DNA from: Lachnospiraceae bacterium
GTDB lineage: Bacteria > Bacillota > Clostridia > Lachnospirales > Lachnospiraceae
Assembly (NCBI GenBank): GCA_900770225.1
Contig: CAAGJU010000190.1
Coordinates: forward strand, 1 to 42,989
DNA: 42,989 bases
Reading direction: 5' to 3'
The notes under the pieces: generated by a model
The model's database searches: none
What the model was told of the DNA's origin: nothing
Seen by the model: only the letters and a program-made list of their open reading frames with translations
Shown here: piece after piece, positions 1-8,383 of the stretch
How the letters are laid out: each line of letters starts with the position of its first letter
Position numbering within the stretch: the stretch's first letter is position 1
Made by a program: the position numbers and the translations under genes

Positions 1-786
1 GAGTCAGCGAGCACCAGCGCATCCATCAGCGGATCGGAGAGCACCAGTGCATCCGTCAGCACGAGCGAGTCAGCGAGCACCAGCGCATCCGTCAGCGGAT
101 CGACGAGTGCCAGCACCTCGGCAAGTGCAAGCGGATCAGCGAGCGTCAGCGCTTCGATCGTTCAGAGTGTGTCAGCAAGCACCAGCGCTTCGGCAAGCGA
201 TTCCGCGAGTGTCAGCACATCGACAAGCCAGAGTACTGCAGCCAATGCGCCTGTGCCGGGTACAGTGCCGACACTGGTTACTGCGGCGGAAGCGAATCCT
301 GTCATCAATGGCAATACACCGGTCAATAACACACCTGCTGACAACATGACAACCGTTGAGGATGTCGCAACGCCGGCAGGACTCCCTGAGGCGGCTGCGG
401 AAAATACGCCCGGAAGCGCTTCGGCATCCGGAAGCCTGTCTGTGTCTCTTTCCGAGTCGACATCGGAGAGAGTGAGCCAGAGAGCAAGCTCCAGCGACAG
501 CGCGAGTGCAGCGGCCAGCGAGAGCAAGTCGGCATCGGCTTCCACAGTGGCTTCGGAATCTGAGACGGAGACCAGCAACAGTATTTCCAACAGCATCAGA
601 ATGTCGCTGGAGGAGTCTTTCAGCGCTTCTGCCAGCGCGACCGCGAAAGAGACCGGAAGCGTGGAAGAAGGCGGTACGAGCGCTTCGAGAACGGCAGCAG
701 CGGCGGGAGAAGTATCGAATGGAGGTGCGTCTTCTGCGGAACTCGCAGATCTGAATGATGTCGTACCGCTGCAGGTAAAGCACTGA
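1..786 (+). CDS. Serine-rich-repeat adhesin, C-terminal part (5' end outside window)
   Basis: The frame is open from the first base to a TGA at 784-786, giving 261 residues of a longer protein. Residues 1 to about 80 are alternating Ser with Ala/Thr/Val/Glu (patterns such as SASTSASVS), which is the hallmark of SRR glycoproteins. A Ser-poor stretch of about 60 residues rich in Pro, Asn, Thr and Val interrupts it, and then Ser/Ala-rich sequence resumes. Such proteins are O-glycosylated in the cytoplasm and exported by SecA2/SecY2, whose genes follow directly, so the assignment is strong. The C-terminus is odd: it ends in polar sequence (VVPLQVKH) with no LPXTG motif, hydrophobic segment or basic tail, so sortase anchoring is not expected. 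Any anchor or binding domain would have to lie in the missing N-terminal part. The 36-bp-like DNA repetition suggests copy-number variation. Confidence 0.88.
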   Translation, partial: ESASTSASISGSESTSASVSTSESASTSASVSGSTSASTSASASGSASVSASIVQSVSASTSASASDSASVSTSTSQSTAANAPVPGTVPTLVTAAEANPVINGNTPVNNTPADNMTTVEDVATPAGLPEAAAENTPGSASASGSLSVSLSESTSERVSQRASSSDSASAAASESKSASASTVASESETETSNSISNSIRMSLEESFSASASATAKETGSVEEGGTSASRTAAAAGEVSNGGASSAELADLNDVVPLQVKH

Positions 787-817
787 ATGCGGAACGTTTC
801 TGGAGACGATGAACTTT

Positions 818-861
818 CAGGTGAAGCTCTGAAAAATATATGAAGCGCAGAGCTTCACCTG
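818..861 (+). other. Perfect 14-bp inverted repeat between the adhesin gene and secY2
   Basis: CAGGTGAAGCTCTG (818-831) and its exact reverse complement (848-861) flank a 16-nt loop. No T-run follows, so a simple intrinsic terminator is unlikely. It sits 32 nt after the adhesin stop and 43 nt before secY2. It could be an attenuator or an mRNA 3'-stabilising stem that separates high adhesin expression from low translocase expression. That role is inferred. Confidence 0.6.
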
Positions 862-904
862 CCCGGAGGGAGTACCATATAAATGAAAGAAGGATCTGTT
901 CAGC

Positions 905-2098
905 ATGAAAATCAGTAAAACACATGAGCTGCGAAACCGTGTGATCTTTACGGTTTTTGTGTTGATCGTTTACTTACTGGCGAGAACCATTCTGCTTTTC
1001 GGCGTTTCGGCGGACGAAGGAAACGCTGCAGACGCGCAGTCGGTCTTCCGGATGATGCTGAGTGGCGACCGCTACCGGAATACGATCATGGCGCTCGGCA
1101 TTATCCCCTATATCAATGCATCTCTTCTGGTGCAGATCATTTCCGCTCTGAAGAGCGCTGCATCCAGAACCAGGGTGTCCAAACAGAAATCCGACCGCTG
1201 GATGATGATCGCAGGTATTATCATTGCCGGATTTATGGCAGTGATCGCGGCCTGCGACATGAGCTACAGCACGGATGTACTGCCACTGGCTGCCCTGCGG
1301 GCAATCGCCGCGGCGGAAATGTTCTGCGGTTCCATGCTGGCGACATTCCTGTGCATGAAAAATGAAAAACATGGCATCGGCGTGTCCATGCCGATCATCC
1401 TGGTGAACATCCTCACCTCTCTCGCTGCTACGCTGCGGATGAATCATTATTTCCGGTACGCAGGTCTGATCGTGGGATCGCTCGCTGTCATCGCCGTTAC
1501 GGTTTTCATGGAAAATTCCATCATAAAAATACCGATGCAGCGGGTGTCTATTCACAATATTCACGCAGAACAGAACTATCTGGCCTACAAGAGGACGCCC
1601 ATGGGCATCATGCCTGTGATGCTGGCGGCAACCGCGTTTGTGGTTCCCAGATATTTCATCCGCATGCTGCTGTTTTTCTTCCCGGACAGCGCGTCGCTTA
1701 CAGAAATCTATGAGAATATGCAGCTGACGAAGCCGGATGGCATTATCGTATATCTGGTCATTATTTTTGTCCTGACGATTGCCTTCTCCATGATCATGCT
1801 GAATCCGTGGGAGACCGCGAATCAGCTGCAGCGGAACGGGGACAGCGTCATCGGTCTGTATCCCGGCAGAGATACGGCGCATTTCCTGGCGAAGATCGTA
1901 CTGAAGTGGAGTTTTGTGAGTGCGATCCTGCAGGCCGGCTGCATGGCCGTATCCCTCATTCTGGCCTATACGGGTGTGATCCCCGCGGGGCTCGCCATGG
2001 TGCCGGCTTCGATCATGATCGTGGTCAGCATCGCATGCAGCCTTGCGCAGGAGACCGCCGTCTATTGCAGATATGACGGGTATAAGTTTTTTATCTGA
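905..2098 (+). CDS. secY2: Accessory Sec translocase channel SecY2
   Basis: This 397-residue polytopic membrane protein matches the size of SecY2 (about 400 residues, 10 membrane helices) and is shorter than housekeeping SecY. The N-terminus (MKISKTHELRNRVIFTVF) is SecY-like: a charged start, then a first helix. The segment GIIPYINASLLVQII at about residues 66-80 corresponds to the conserved SecY helix-2 region. Further hydrophobic stretches run to the C-terminus. It forms the membrane channel for the glycosylated SRR adhesin, working with SecA2 and Asp1-3. An AAGGA site lies about 10 nt before the ATG. Its place just after the SRR gene and before asp1 is the canonical accessory Sec order. 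Confidence 0.93.
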   Translation: MKISKTHELRNRVIFTVFVLIVYLLARTILLFGVSADEGNAADAQSVFRMMLSGDRYRNTIMALGIIPYINASLLVQIISALKSAASRTRVSKQKSDRWMMIAGIIIAGFMAVIAACDMSYSTDVLPLAALRAIAAAEMFCGSMLATFLCMKNEKHGIGVSMPIILVNILTSLAATLRMNHYFRYAGLIVGSLAVIAVTVFMENSIIKIPMQRVSIHNIHAEQNYLAYKRTPMGIMPVMLAATAFVVPRYFIRMLLFFFPDSASLTEIYENMQLTKPDGIIVYLVIIFVLTIAFSMIMLNPWETANQLQRNGDSVIGLYPGRDTAHFLAKIVLKWSFVSAILQAGCMAVSLILAYTGVIPAGLAMVPASIMIVVSIACSLAQETAVYCRYDGYKFFI

Positions 2099-2247
2099 GC
2101 CCGGGCCTGAGTGAAGAACGATTTTGCGCGGGCTTCCCTTTGCCCGTTCTCAGAAGGTGTTCATCGCTGCGTCGGGGCCGGAAGTCACCAAGTGTGACAG
2201 CAGCCGGCAGCGGGTGAACAGTAAATGTAATGATGACAGGAGGCGCT

Positions 2248-3906
2248 ATGCTTTATTTTATTCCTGCGTGGTATCAGCAGGACGATTGGAAAGAAAATGA
2301 GGAAGTCTGGTACAGATCCCGTACGGTCACTGAATTTGACGATACCGTCAAGCAGATCCAGCTGTTCTTTCGGAAACATGTGACCCCGTTCCGGATTCTG
2401 ACGCTCGGTTTTTCACCGAATTTCCGCCATTTCCTGCACCGGCAGGGCGTATATCACGCACCGTACTGGTCATGCTTTGATGCCATGCAGGGGATCACGG
2501 CGGAGGATATGCAGGTCTTTTCCTTCCATGATCTGACATGGCCGGAGGACGTGTCCTTTGTCTATTCTCCCTTTGCGGTGATCGTGAACCGCGGCGGAGA
2601 AAAATATGCACAGGTGGAGTTCGCGGAAGACGGCAACATGTTCCGCGTGGACCTGTATGAGAACGGTCAGCTGACCGGACGGAATTTCTATGATGACAGG
2701 GGCTTTGTATCATGCCAGGTCGCCTGTGAGAACGGCGTGCCGTTCCGCGAGCAGTATTTTGACGATCAGGGTGTGTGGAAGTTCGCGAGGTATCTGGGCG
2801 ACGGACACGTGGTCGTCAATCCGGAGAGCAGCTGGTACTTGCTCAGAGGGCAGTCCGGAGAGCCGTCCGGGAAGCAGACAGGAGAGCCGTCCGGAGAGCG
2901 GAAGATTCCCTATCAGCGACAGCAGTATGACAGCATTGATCAGATGATCGCCGAGGTGCTGCGCGAATTTCTGAAGGGGACTGTGGCGTCGGATATTTTT
3001 ACCGTGGCGATGGATCCGGTTCACTCCGAGGTGCTGGCGGATACGCTCCGCGGGCACAGGATCATCCTGTCTTTCTTCGACAGGCGTATGCGCGAGCACG
3101 GTGCCGAGGGAGCCGACAGGGAGCTGCTGGAGGCGGCCGATTACGTGGTCGCGGACAATGAGGAGACGGTGAAGCAGGTGGAGCGGACAGCCGGCGAGAT
3201 CAAGGCACCGCTGGCCGTCATCACGCCGTATGATTCCCGTGTGGATCACGGCATCAGCGAGCAGCTCCACGTGCAGAATATTCTTCTGGCTGCGGATGAT
3301 ATGGAAGACGATGTCTTCGACAGGACGGTCGTGGCGCTCGGACAGTACGTGTCGACGAAGAACACACGCGCAAGGGTCTGCCTGTTCACGAGGTCGTCCG
3401 TATATAATGAGCGGCATATCCTGATGGACCGGGTGCAGAAGGCGCTGCAGAAGGCGGATCTCGATCCGGCGATGGCGGCGGAGCAGGCCGGAAAGTCTGA
3501 GAGCGATATCGATGAGGTAAGCAGGGTGCCCCGTGTCTTCTCTGTGGCACAGTGCATTGACGAGATGACGGTCAACAGGGTGCTCCGCGAGCAGAGAGTC
3601 CTCGTGGATTACCGGGAGGATCCGGATCAGTTCCTGCAGATTTCGGCGATGAGCATGGGCATTCCGCAGGTTACGTCGCGCGAGACGACCTATGTGGCTG
3701 ACGGAGAAAACGGCCGCGTGATTCACCATGTGGCCGAGCTGACGGATGCGATCGACTACTACCTCGGCAGTATTGAAAACTATAACGAGGCGAAGATCGC
3801 GTCCTATCGCATCGGCAGCCGGTTCACAACCGATGAACTTGTAAAATCCTGGGAGGAGGTTATCCGGAACGTTGAACATAAGAGCGCTTCAGCTGGGAAG
3901 TCATGA
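2248..3906 (+). CDS. asp1: Accessory Sec system protein Asp1
   Basis: The product has 552 residues from the ATG at 2248, chosen because AGGAGG at 2238-2243 stands just before it and Asp1 proteins typically begin with a MxYFIPAWY-like sequence (here MLYFIPAWYQ). An ATG at 2230 would add six residues but has no site. Asp1 has a GT-B-like fold without known catalytic activity and forms a complex with Asp2 and Asp3 that links SRR glycosylation to export. A short hydrophilic insertion at about residues 208-225 contains two GEPSG units. The 149-nt gap upstream contains imperfect inverted repeats (TGTTCA/TGAACA flanks at about 2159-2221). The 3' end overlaps asp2 by 35 nt, which suggests translational coupling. 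Confidence 0.9.
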   Translation: MLYFIPAWYQQDDWKENEEVWYRSRTVTEFDDTVKQIQLFFRKHVTPFRILTLGFSPNFRHFLHRQGVYHAPYWSCFDAMQGITAEDMQVFSFHDLTWPEDVSFVYSPFAVIVNRGGEKYAQVEFAEDGNMFRVDLYENGQLTGRNFYDDRGFVSCQVACENGVPFREQYFDDQGVWKFARYLGDGHVVVNPESSWYLLRGQSGEPSGKQTGEPSGERKIPYQRQQYDSIDQMIAEVLREFLKGTVASDIFTVAMDPVHSEVLADTLRGHRIILSFFDRRMREHGAEGADRELLEAADYVVADNEETVKQVERTAGEIKAPLAVITPYDSRVDHGISEQLHVQNILLAADDMEDDVFDRTVVALGQYVSTKNTRARVCLFTRSSVYNERHILMDRVQKALQKADLDPAMAAEQAGKSESDIDEVSRVPRVFSVAQCIDEMTVNRVLREQRVLVDYREDPDQFLQISAMSMGIPQVTSRETTYVADGENGRVIHHVAELTDAIDYYLGSIENYNEAKIASYRIGSRFTTDELVKSWEEVIRNVEHKSASAGKS

Positions 3907-5386
3907 TCTGTCCCGGGAATACCGGATCTGCCCGGATGCCGAATGGCATTACGAGCCGGAACTCAGCCGGGACGACAGGGAATATGATATCGCGGTTATC
4001 GACCGCAAGCTGACGGATGAAGAGGCGGATATCCTGTCCCGGACCGTGCGCGCCTACTGTCTGTTTGTGACAGACCGCACGGAGATGACGGACAGAATGA
4101 ATTTTCTGATGATCAGCCGCTGCGGCAGACGGATCAGTGCGGACGATCTCCGGCGTCTGCTGGAAGAGGAACTCCCGGATTATTATGGCCGTTCCTACGG
4201 GGAAAAATTTGATCCGCACATGCTGACAGCTGCGCCCGGCTTTCAGGGCAGCGTCTGCTGGCACGGCTTTACGGAAATGGTGATGGAGGGCCGGTTCGGG
4301 GAGCAGATGCGGCAGGCCGCCTTCTGGCGGGGCAATATCCCGGTGGAAAAGGGCCTGGCCATCGACCTGTGGCTGGAATATGAAAAGGATCCCGGCGTGG
4401 AGATCGAACTTGAGGTCACCCAGTTTGCCGACGGCAGCGTGGCGGCGGTGCAGAAGGTCTGGAAATTTTCAGAAGACGAGCTGCAGCACCCGGTGACCAT
4501 AGAAAATACGGAGAAGGACGGCCCGGCCTTCGTATCCCTTCATGCCAGAGGCAGCGGAAAACTGAAGATCGTTGCGCTGCATGACCGTTACTCACGGCAC
4601 GGCAGGGGCGCATTCCTGCCGGGCGGGAAGCGGATGGTGACGCAGGACAGGGAGGAGCTCTTTACCTATCTGGATCCGGGCGATCTGAAGCCGCCGCTCT
4701 GCGTGTATTTCTCCGGTTACAAGACGCAGGAGGGCTTCGAGGGCTACCGCATGATGCGGAAGATGGGCTGCCCGTTCCTGCTGATCAGTGATGCAAGGCT
4801 GGAGGGTGGCGATTTCTATATCGGCTCGCCGGCGTATGAGAAACTTGTCAGCACGGCGGTGCGAGATGCCATGAAAGAGCTCGGCTTTTCGGAAGAGCAG
4901 GTTATTTTTTCCGGGCTTTCGATGGGGACGTTCGGCGCCCTGTACTACGCCACCGGCATCCGACCGGCGTACATCATCGTCGGCAAGCCGCTCGTGCGGC
5001 TGGGGAAGGTCGCGGAGGCCGAGCGCATCGACCGTCCTGACGGTTTCCCCACATCGCTGGACGTGCTGTGGAAGGAGATGCGGAGTCTCGACCACGAAGC
5101 GGCGGAGCGCATGAATCAGAAGTTCTGGGAAAAGTTTGACAGCACGGACTGGTCGGGCAGGACATTCTATGTGGCCTACATGGTCGAGGATGACTATGAC
5201 GCAGGCGCGTATCAGGAGCTTCTGACCCATATGCGCGGCAGAGGCGCCAGTGTGATCGGCGAGGGTCTGACCGGACGGCACAACGACAACACCAGCGGCA
5301 TCGTCAGCTGGTTCATCCGTCAGTACAGGCATGTGATCCGGGACGGATTCGACAGAAAGCAGGCGCAGGATGGCGGAACGGAATAA
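3872..5386 (+). CDS. asp2: Accessory Sec system protein Asp2 (SRR adhesin O-acetyltransferase)
   Basis: The gene starts with TTG at 3872, inside the end of asp1, with a GGGAGGAGG site at 3851-3859 about 12 nt upstream; the opening MNIRALQLGSHD fits Asp2. The product has 504 residues. In streptococci Asp2 acetylates GlcNAc on the SRR adhesin with a Ser-Glu-His triad. Here Ser350 lies in the nucleophile elbow GLSMGT, Glu439 in YMVEDDYD and His470 in TGRHNDN. The spacings (89 and 31 residues) match the published Streptococcus gordonii triad (S362, E452, H482), so the enzyme is probably active. It acts in the cytoplasm with Asp1 and Asp3. The 3' end overlaps asp3 by 17 nt. Confidence 0.93.
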   Translation: MNIRALQLGSHDLSREYRICPDAEWHYEPELSRDDREYDIAVIDRKLTDEEADILSRTVRAYCLFVTDRTEMTDRMNFLMISRCGRRISADDLRRLLEEELPDYYGRSYGEKFDPHMLTAAPGFQGSVCWHGFTEMVMEGRFGEQMRQAAFWRGNIPVEKGLAIDLWLEYEKDPGVEIELEVTQFADGSVAAVQKVWKFSEDELQHPVTIENTEKDGPAFVSLHARGSGKLKIVALHDRYSRHGRGAFLPGGKRMVTQDREELFTYLDPGDLKPPLCVYFSGYKTQEGFEGYRMMRKMGCPFLLISDARLEGGDFYIGSPAYEKLVSTAVRDAMKELGFSEEQVIFSGLSMGTFGALYYATGIRPAYIIVGKPLVRLGKVAEAERIDRPDGFPTSLDVLWKEMRSLDHEAAERMNQKFWEKFDSTDWSGRTFYVAYMVEDDYDAGAYQELLTHMRGRGASVIGEGLTGRHNDNTSGIVSWFIRQYRHVIRDGFDRKQAQDGGTE

Positions 5387-5816
5387 ACAATGGACGGTGT
5401 ACTGGAGTGAATATGCCAGTGATGCCTATCTCTACGGCACGGAGCTCGTGTTTCACGCGAAGGATGATGTGGAGTTCAGCAATCTCCTCATGCCGCCGGG
5501 TACCGTGATCAAGACATGGTACGCGATGGTGAACTATCAGGCGGGACGGATCGAGCCGACGCTTCCGATCATCGACGGAGAGGGGCATTACCGGATCTCT
5601 CTGGATATCGAGAGCGATACGCCGGACGGTATTTTTCTCCGGCTTGTCTTCCGGGGTAAAAATGGAGAAGAGGCCGGCAGTCTGATCGTGGATCAGCCGG
5701 AGATGGAGCTGAAATGCCCGATCAAGGCGTACAGCTATGAGGTGCAGCTGATCTGCGCGGGCGCGCATCACTTTCATTTTCATTCCTTTACCATAACTGA
5801 AACACTGTTGGAATAA
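5370..5816 (+). CDS. asp3: Accessory Sec system protein Asp3
   Basis: This 148-residue protein matches Asp3 in size and in sequence features such as the WTVYWSEYASDAYLYGTELVF start, a central MPPGT turn and a beta-rich lectin-like body. Asp3 completes the Asp1/2/3 complex, binds the SRR substrate and contacts SecA2. The ATG at 5370 overlaps the end of asp2 by 17 nt and the Shine-Dalgarno is weak (GCAGG), so it is probably translated by coupling. The C-terminus has an HHFHFH cluster whose meaning is not clear. secA2 starts 53 nt downstream. Confidence 0.9.
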   Translation: MAERNKQWTVYWSEYASDAYLYGTELVFHAKDDVEFSNLLMPPGTVIKTWYAMVNYQAGRIEPTLPIIDGEGHYRISLDIESDTPDGIFLRLVFRGKNGEEAGSLIVDQPEMELKCPIKAYSYEVQLICAGAHHFHFHSFTITETLLE

Positions 5817-5869
5817 TCGAATGGCATCTGTATATCTTATTGTACAATTATCGAAGGAACTGAGGAATT

Positions 5870-8203
5870 ATGACGGACAGACGTTTGAAGCATGTAGTTG
5901 ATGAGGTCAGGGCATATGCTGACCGCATGCGGAAGCTCCCGGACGAGAAGCTGCAGGCGGAGACGCCGAAGCTGAAGGCGGAACTGAACAGAGGGAAAAG
6001 CCTGGATCAGATCCTTCCGGAGGCCTTTGCGGCGATCTGTGAGGCGGACCGGCGCATTCTCGGCGAGTATCCCTATGATGTTCAGATCCTGGGTGCTGCC
6101 GCGCTGCACAGGGGGTTCCTTGCGGAGATGAATACGGGCGAGGGAAAGACGCTGACGGCTACGCTTCCCCTGTATCTGCATGCGCTGACGGGAAAGAGCA
6201 CGATCCTGGTGACGGCGAATGATTACCTGGCCTGCCGTGATGCGGATACGATGCGTCCTGTATTCAACTTCATGGGCCTGAGCGAGCGGGCCGGCGTGTC
6301 GGATACGCCGGGCAAAACGCTGACCAACGATGAGAAGAGGGTCAATTATCAGGCGGACATCCTGTATACGACGCACAGCGCGCTGGCCTTCGATTACCTG
6401 CTGAACAATCTGGTGACGCGGGCGGAGGACCGCTTTCTCCGGGAATTCGGCTTTGTCATCATCGATGAGGCTGACTCTGTTCTGCTGGACGGTGCACAGA
6501 TGCCGCTGGTCATCTCCGGTTCGCCGCGTGTGCAGTCGAATCTCTACGCCATGACGGACTTCTTCGTATCGACCCTCCGCGAGGACAGGGATTATGAAAC
6601 GAAGGACAAGGCCGTGTGGCTGACGGAGCGGGGCATTCACTACGCCGAGCGTTTTTTCGGCGTGGACAATTTCTATGCGCATGAAAACTTCGAGCTCAAC
6701 CGGCATGTGATCCTGGCGCTGCGCGCGCATGTGCTCTTTGAACAGCAGAAGGACTACGTGATCTCGGACGACGGCGAGATCGTCCTCTTGGACAACAGCA
6801 CGGGCAGAAGCCTGCCCGGCATGAAGCTCCGGGGCGGCGAGCATCAGGCGCTGGAGCAGAAGGAGCATCTGGAGCTGTCAAAGGAACAGCGCTCCGTCGC
6901 TTCCATCACCTATCAGAATCTCTTCCTGATGTTTCCCGAGATGTGCGGCATGAGCGGTACGATCGCGGATGCGCGGAAAGAACTGTGGTCGGTGTATCAC
7001 AAGATGGTGGCCGTGATCCCGCCGCACCGGAAGCTGCGCCGTGACGACCGGCCGGACAGATATTTTGATTCCGCGGAAAAGCAGTACCGGGCGGCTCTGG
7101 AGGAGACACTGAAGATCCATCAAAGCGGACAGCCGGTGCTGATCGTTACCGCGACCATACAGGACACGCAGATTTTTTCCGGTATGCTGCTCAGAAGACA
7201 GGTGCCGCACAGCGTCCTGAATGCGAACAACGCCTACTGGGAGGCTGAGATCATCGCCGCCGCCGGGCAGAAAAATGCCGTGACGGTCTCCACAGGCATG
7301 GCCGGGCGCGGGACGGATATCAAGCTCGGCGAGGGCGTGAGTGAGCTCGGCGGCCTGGCGGTCATCGGTATCGGACGGATGGAAAATGTCCGTCTGGAGC
7401 GGCAGGCGAGAGGCCGTGCCGGCAGGCAGGGCGACCCGGGCTCCAGTCAGTTCTTTGTATCGCTGGAGGATGAGACGGTCACGGCCATGTATGAGGACAA
7501 GGTCGAGCGATTCCTCGCACGCAGGAGAGCGGTTTCTCCGTTCCGGATCCGGCATCTGATCAACGCGGCGCAGAAGACCATGGAGGAGCAGACGGTCTCC
7601 TCGCGTGAGCAGGCTGTCCGTTATGACAGAGTGCTCCGGCGTCAGCGGGATATTTTTTACGGTGCCAGGGACAGGCTCCTTGACCGGGAGAAGGTCGGCG
7701 GAGATTCGATGCGCCAGATCATCCGGGATAATCTATGCCAGTTTCTCCGGGATAATCCCGCACCGGACAGAAGCGTTCTGAACCGCTATGTGCTGGACAA
7801 CCTGACGTATTCGCTTGACCCTGACCGGATCCAGATCACCGGCAGCGGCAGGAAGGAACAGCGCAGCCTTCTGGAGCAGATGGAAAAATATGCGGATCAG
7901 CTCTACGATCAGAAGATCCGTTCGTTAGGAGATGAGGAGAGGGCGCAGGAGTATATCCGCAAATGCATGCTGCGGGCGCTCGATGACGGCTGGGTCGATG
8001 AGGTGGATTACCTGCAGCAGATCCAGTATGCGATCACGACGAGAGGCACCGCGCAGAGGAACCCGATCTTCGAGTACAGCCGCGAGGCCTACAGATCCTT
8101 CCAGGATATGCAGGTTACCATGAAGCAGAGGATTGCCAGGAACTTTTACCTCGGCGACCCGGAGATCGGCGCCAATGGAGAGATGTCGATTCTCTTCCCG
8201 TAA
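5870..8203 (+). CDS. secA2: Accessory Sec translocase ATPase SecA2
   Basis: The product has 777 residues, shorter than housekeeping SecA (about 840-900). Walker A is MNTGEGKT at residues 87-94, and the DEAD-type Walker B is IIDEADS at about 197-203. The SecA-type GRGTDIKLG motif is near residue 480 and is followed by GRAGRQGDPGSS. The C-terminus lacks the Cys-rich zinc tail of SecA1, as expected for a SecA2 dedicated to SRR adhesins. It hydrolyses ATP to push the glycosylated adhesin through SecY2 at the inner face of the membrane. GAGGA stands 5 nt before the ATG. A TTGGAA/TATATC pair with 17-nt spacing upstream (about 5808-5836) could be a weak internal promoter. Confidence 0.95.
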   Translation: MTDRRLKHVVDEVRAYADRMRKLPDEKLQAETPKLKAELNRGKSLDQILPEAFAAICEADRRILGEYPYDVQILGAAALHRGFLAEMNTGEGKTLTATLPLYLHALTGKSTILVTANDYLACRDADTMRPVFNFMGLSERAGVSDTPGKTLTNDEKRVNYQADILYTTHSALAFDYLLNNLVTRAEDRFLREFGFVIIDEADSVLLDGAQMPLVISGSPRVQSNLYAMTDFFVSTLREDRDYETKDKAVWLTERGIHYAERFFGVDNFYAHENFELNRHVILALRAHVLFEQQKDYVISDDGEIVLLDNSTGRSLPGMKLRGGEHQALEQKEHLELSKEQRSVASITYQNLFLMFPEMCGMSGTIADARKELWSVYHKMVAVIPPHRKLRRDDRPDRYFDSAEKQYRAALEETLKIHQSGQPVLIVTATIQDTQIFSGMLLRRQVPHSVLNANNAYWEAEIIAAAGQKNAVTVSTGMAGRGTDIKLGEGVSELGGLAVIGIGRMENVRLERQARGRAGRQGDPGSSQFFVSLEDETVTAMYEDKVERFLARRRAVSPFRIRHLINAAQKTMEEQTVSSREQAVRYDRVLRRQRDIFYGARDRLLDREKVGGDSMRQIIRDNLCQFLRDNPAPDRSVLNRYVLDNLTYSLDPDRIQITGSGRKEQRSLLEQMEKYADQLYDQKIRSLGDEERAQEYIRKCMLRALDDGWVDEVDYLQQIQYAITTRGTAQRNPIFEYSREAYRSFQDMQVTMKQRIARNFYLGDPEIGANGEMSILFP

Positions 8204-8383
8204 TGCGTAATAATGATATATGACGGATATTTGGCTGCCTGCAGCCAGCTGATGTGCTTCAGATAACCGGCTGCCTGTGCTGCTGACACAGCTCAGAGCA
8301 TGGGGTTATTGCCATGCTGATGATGCGCAGGCATTCTGCTGATGTGCCAGTCAGCTATGGCGGGTCACAGATGAGGTAGTGTC

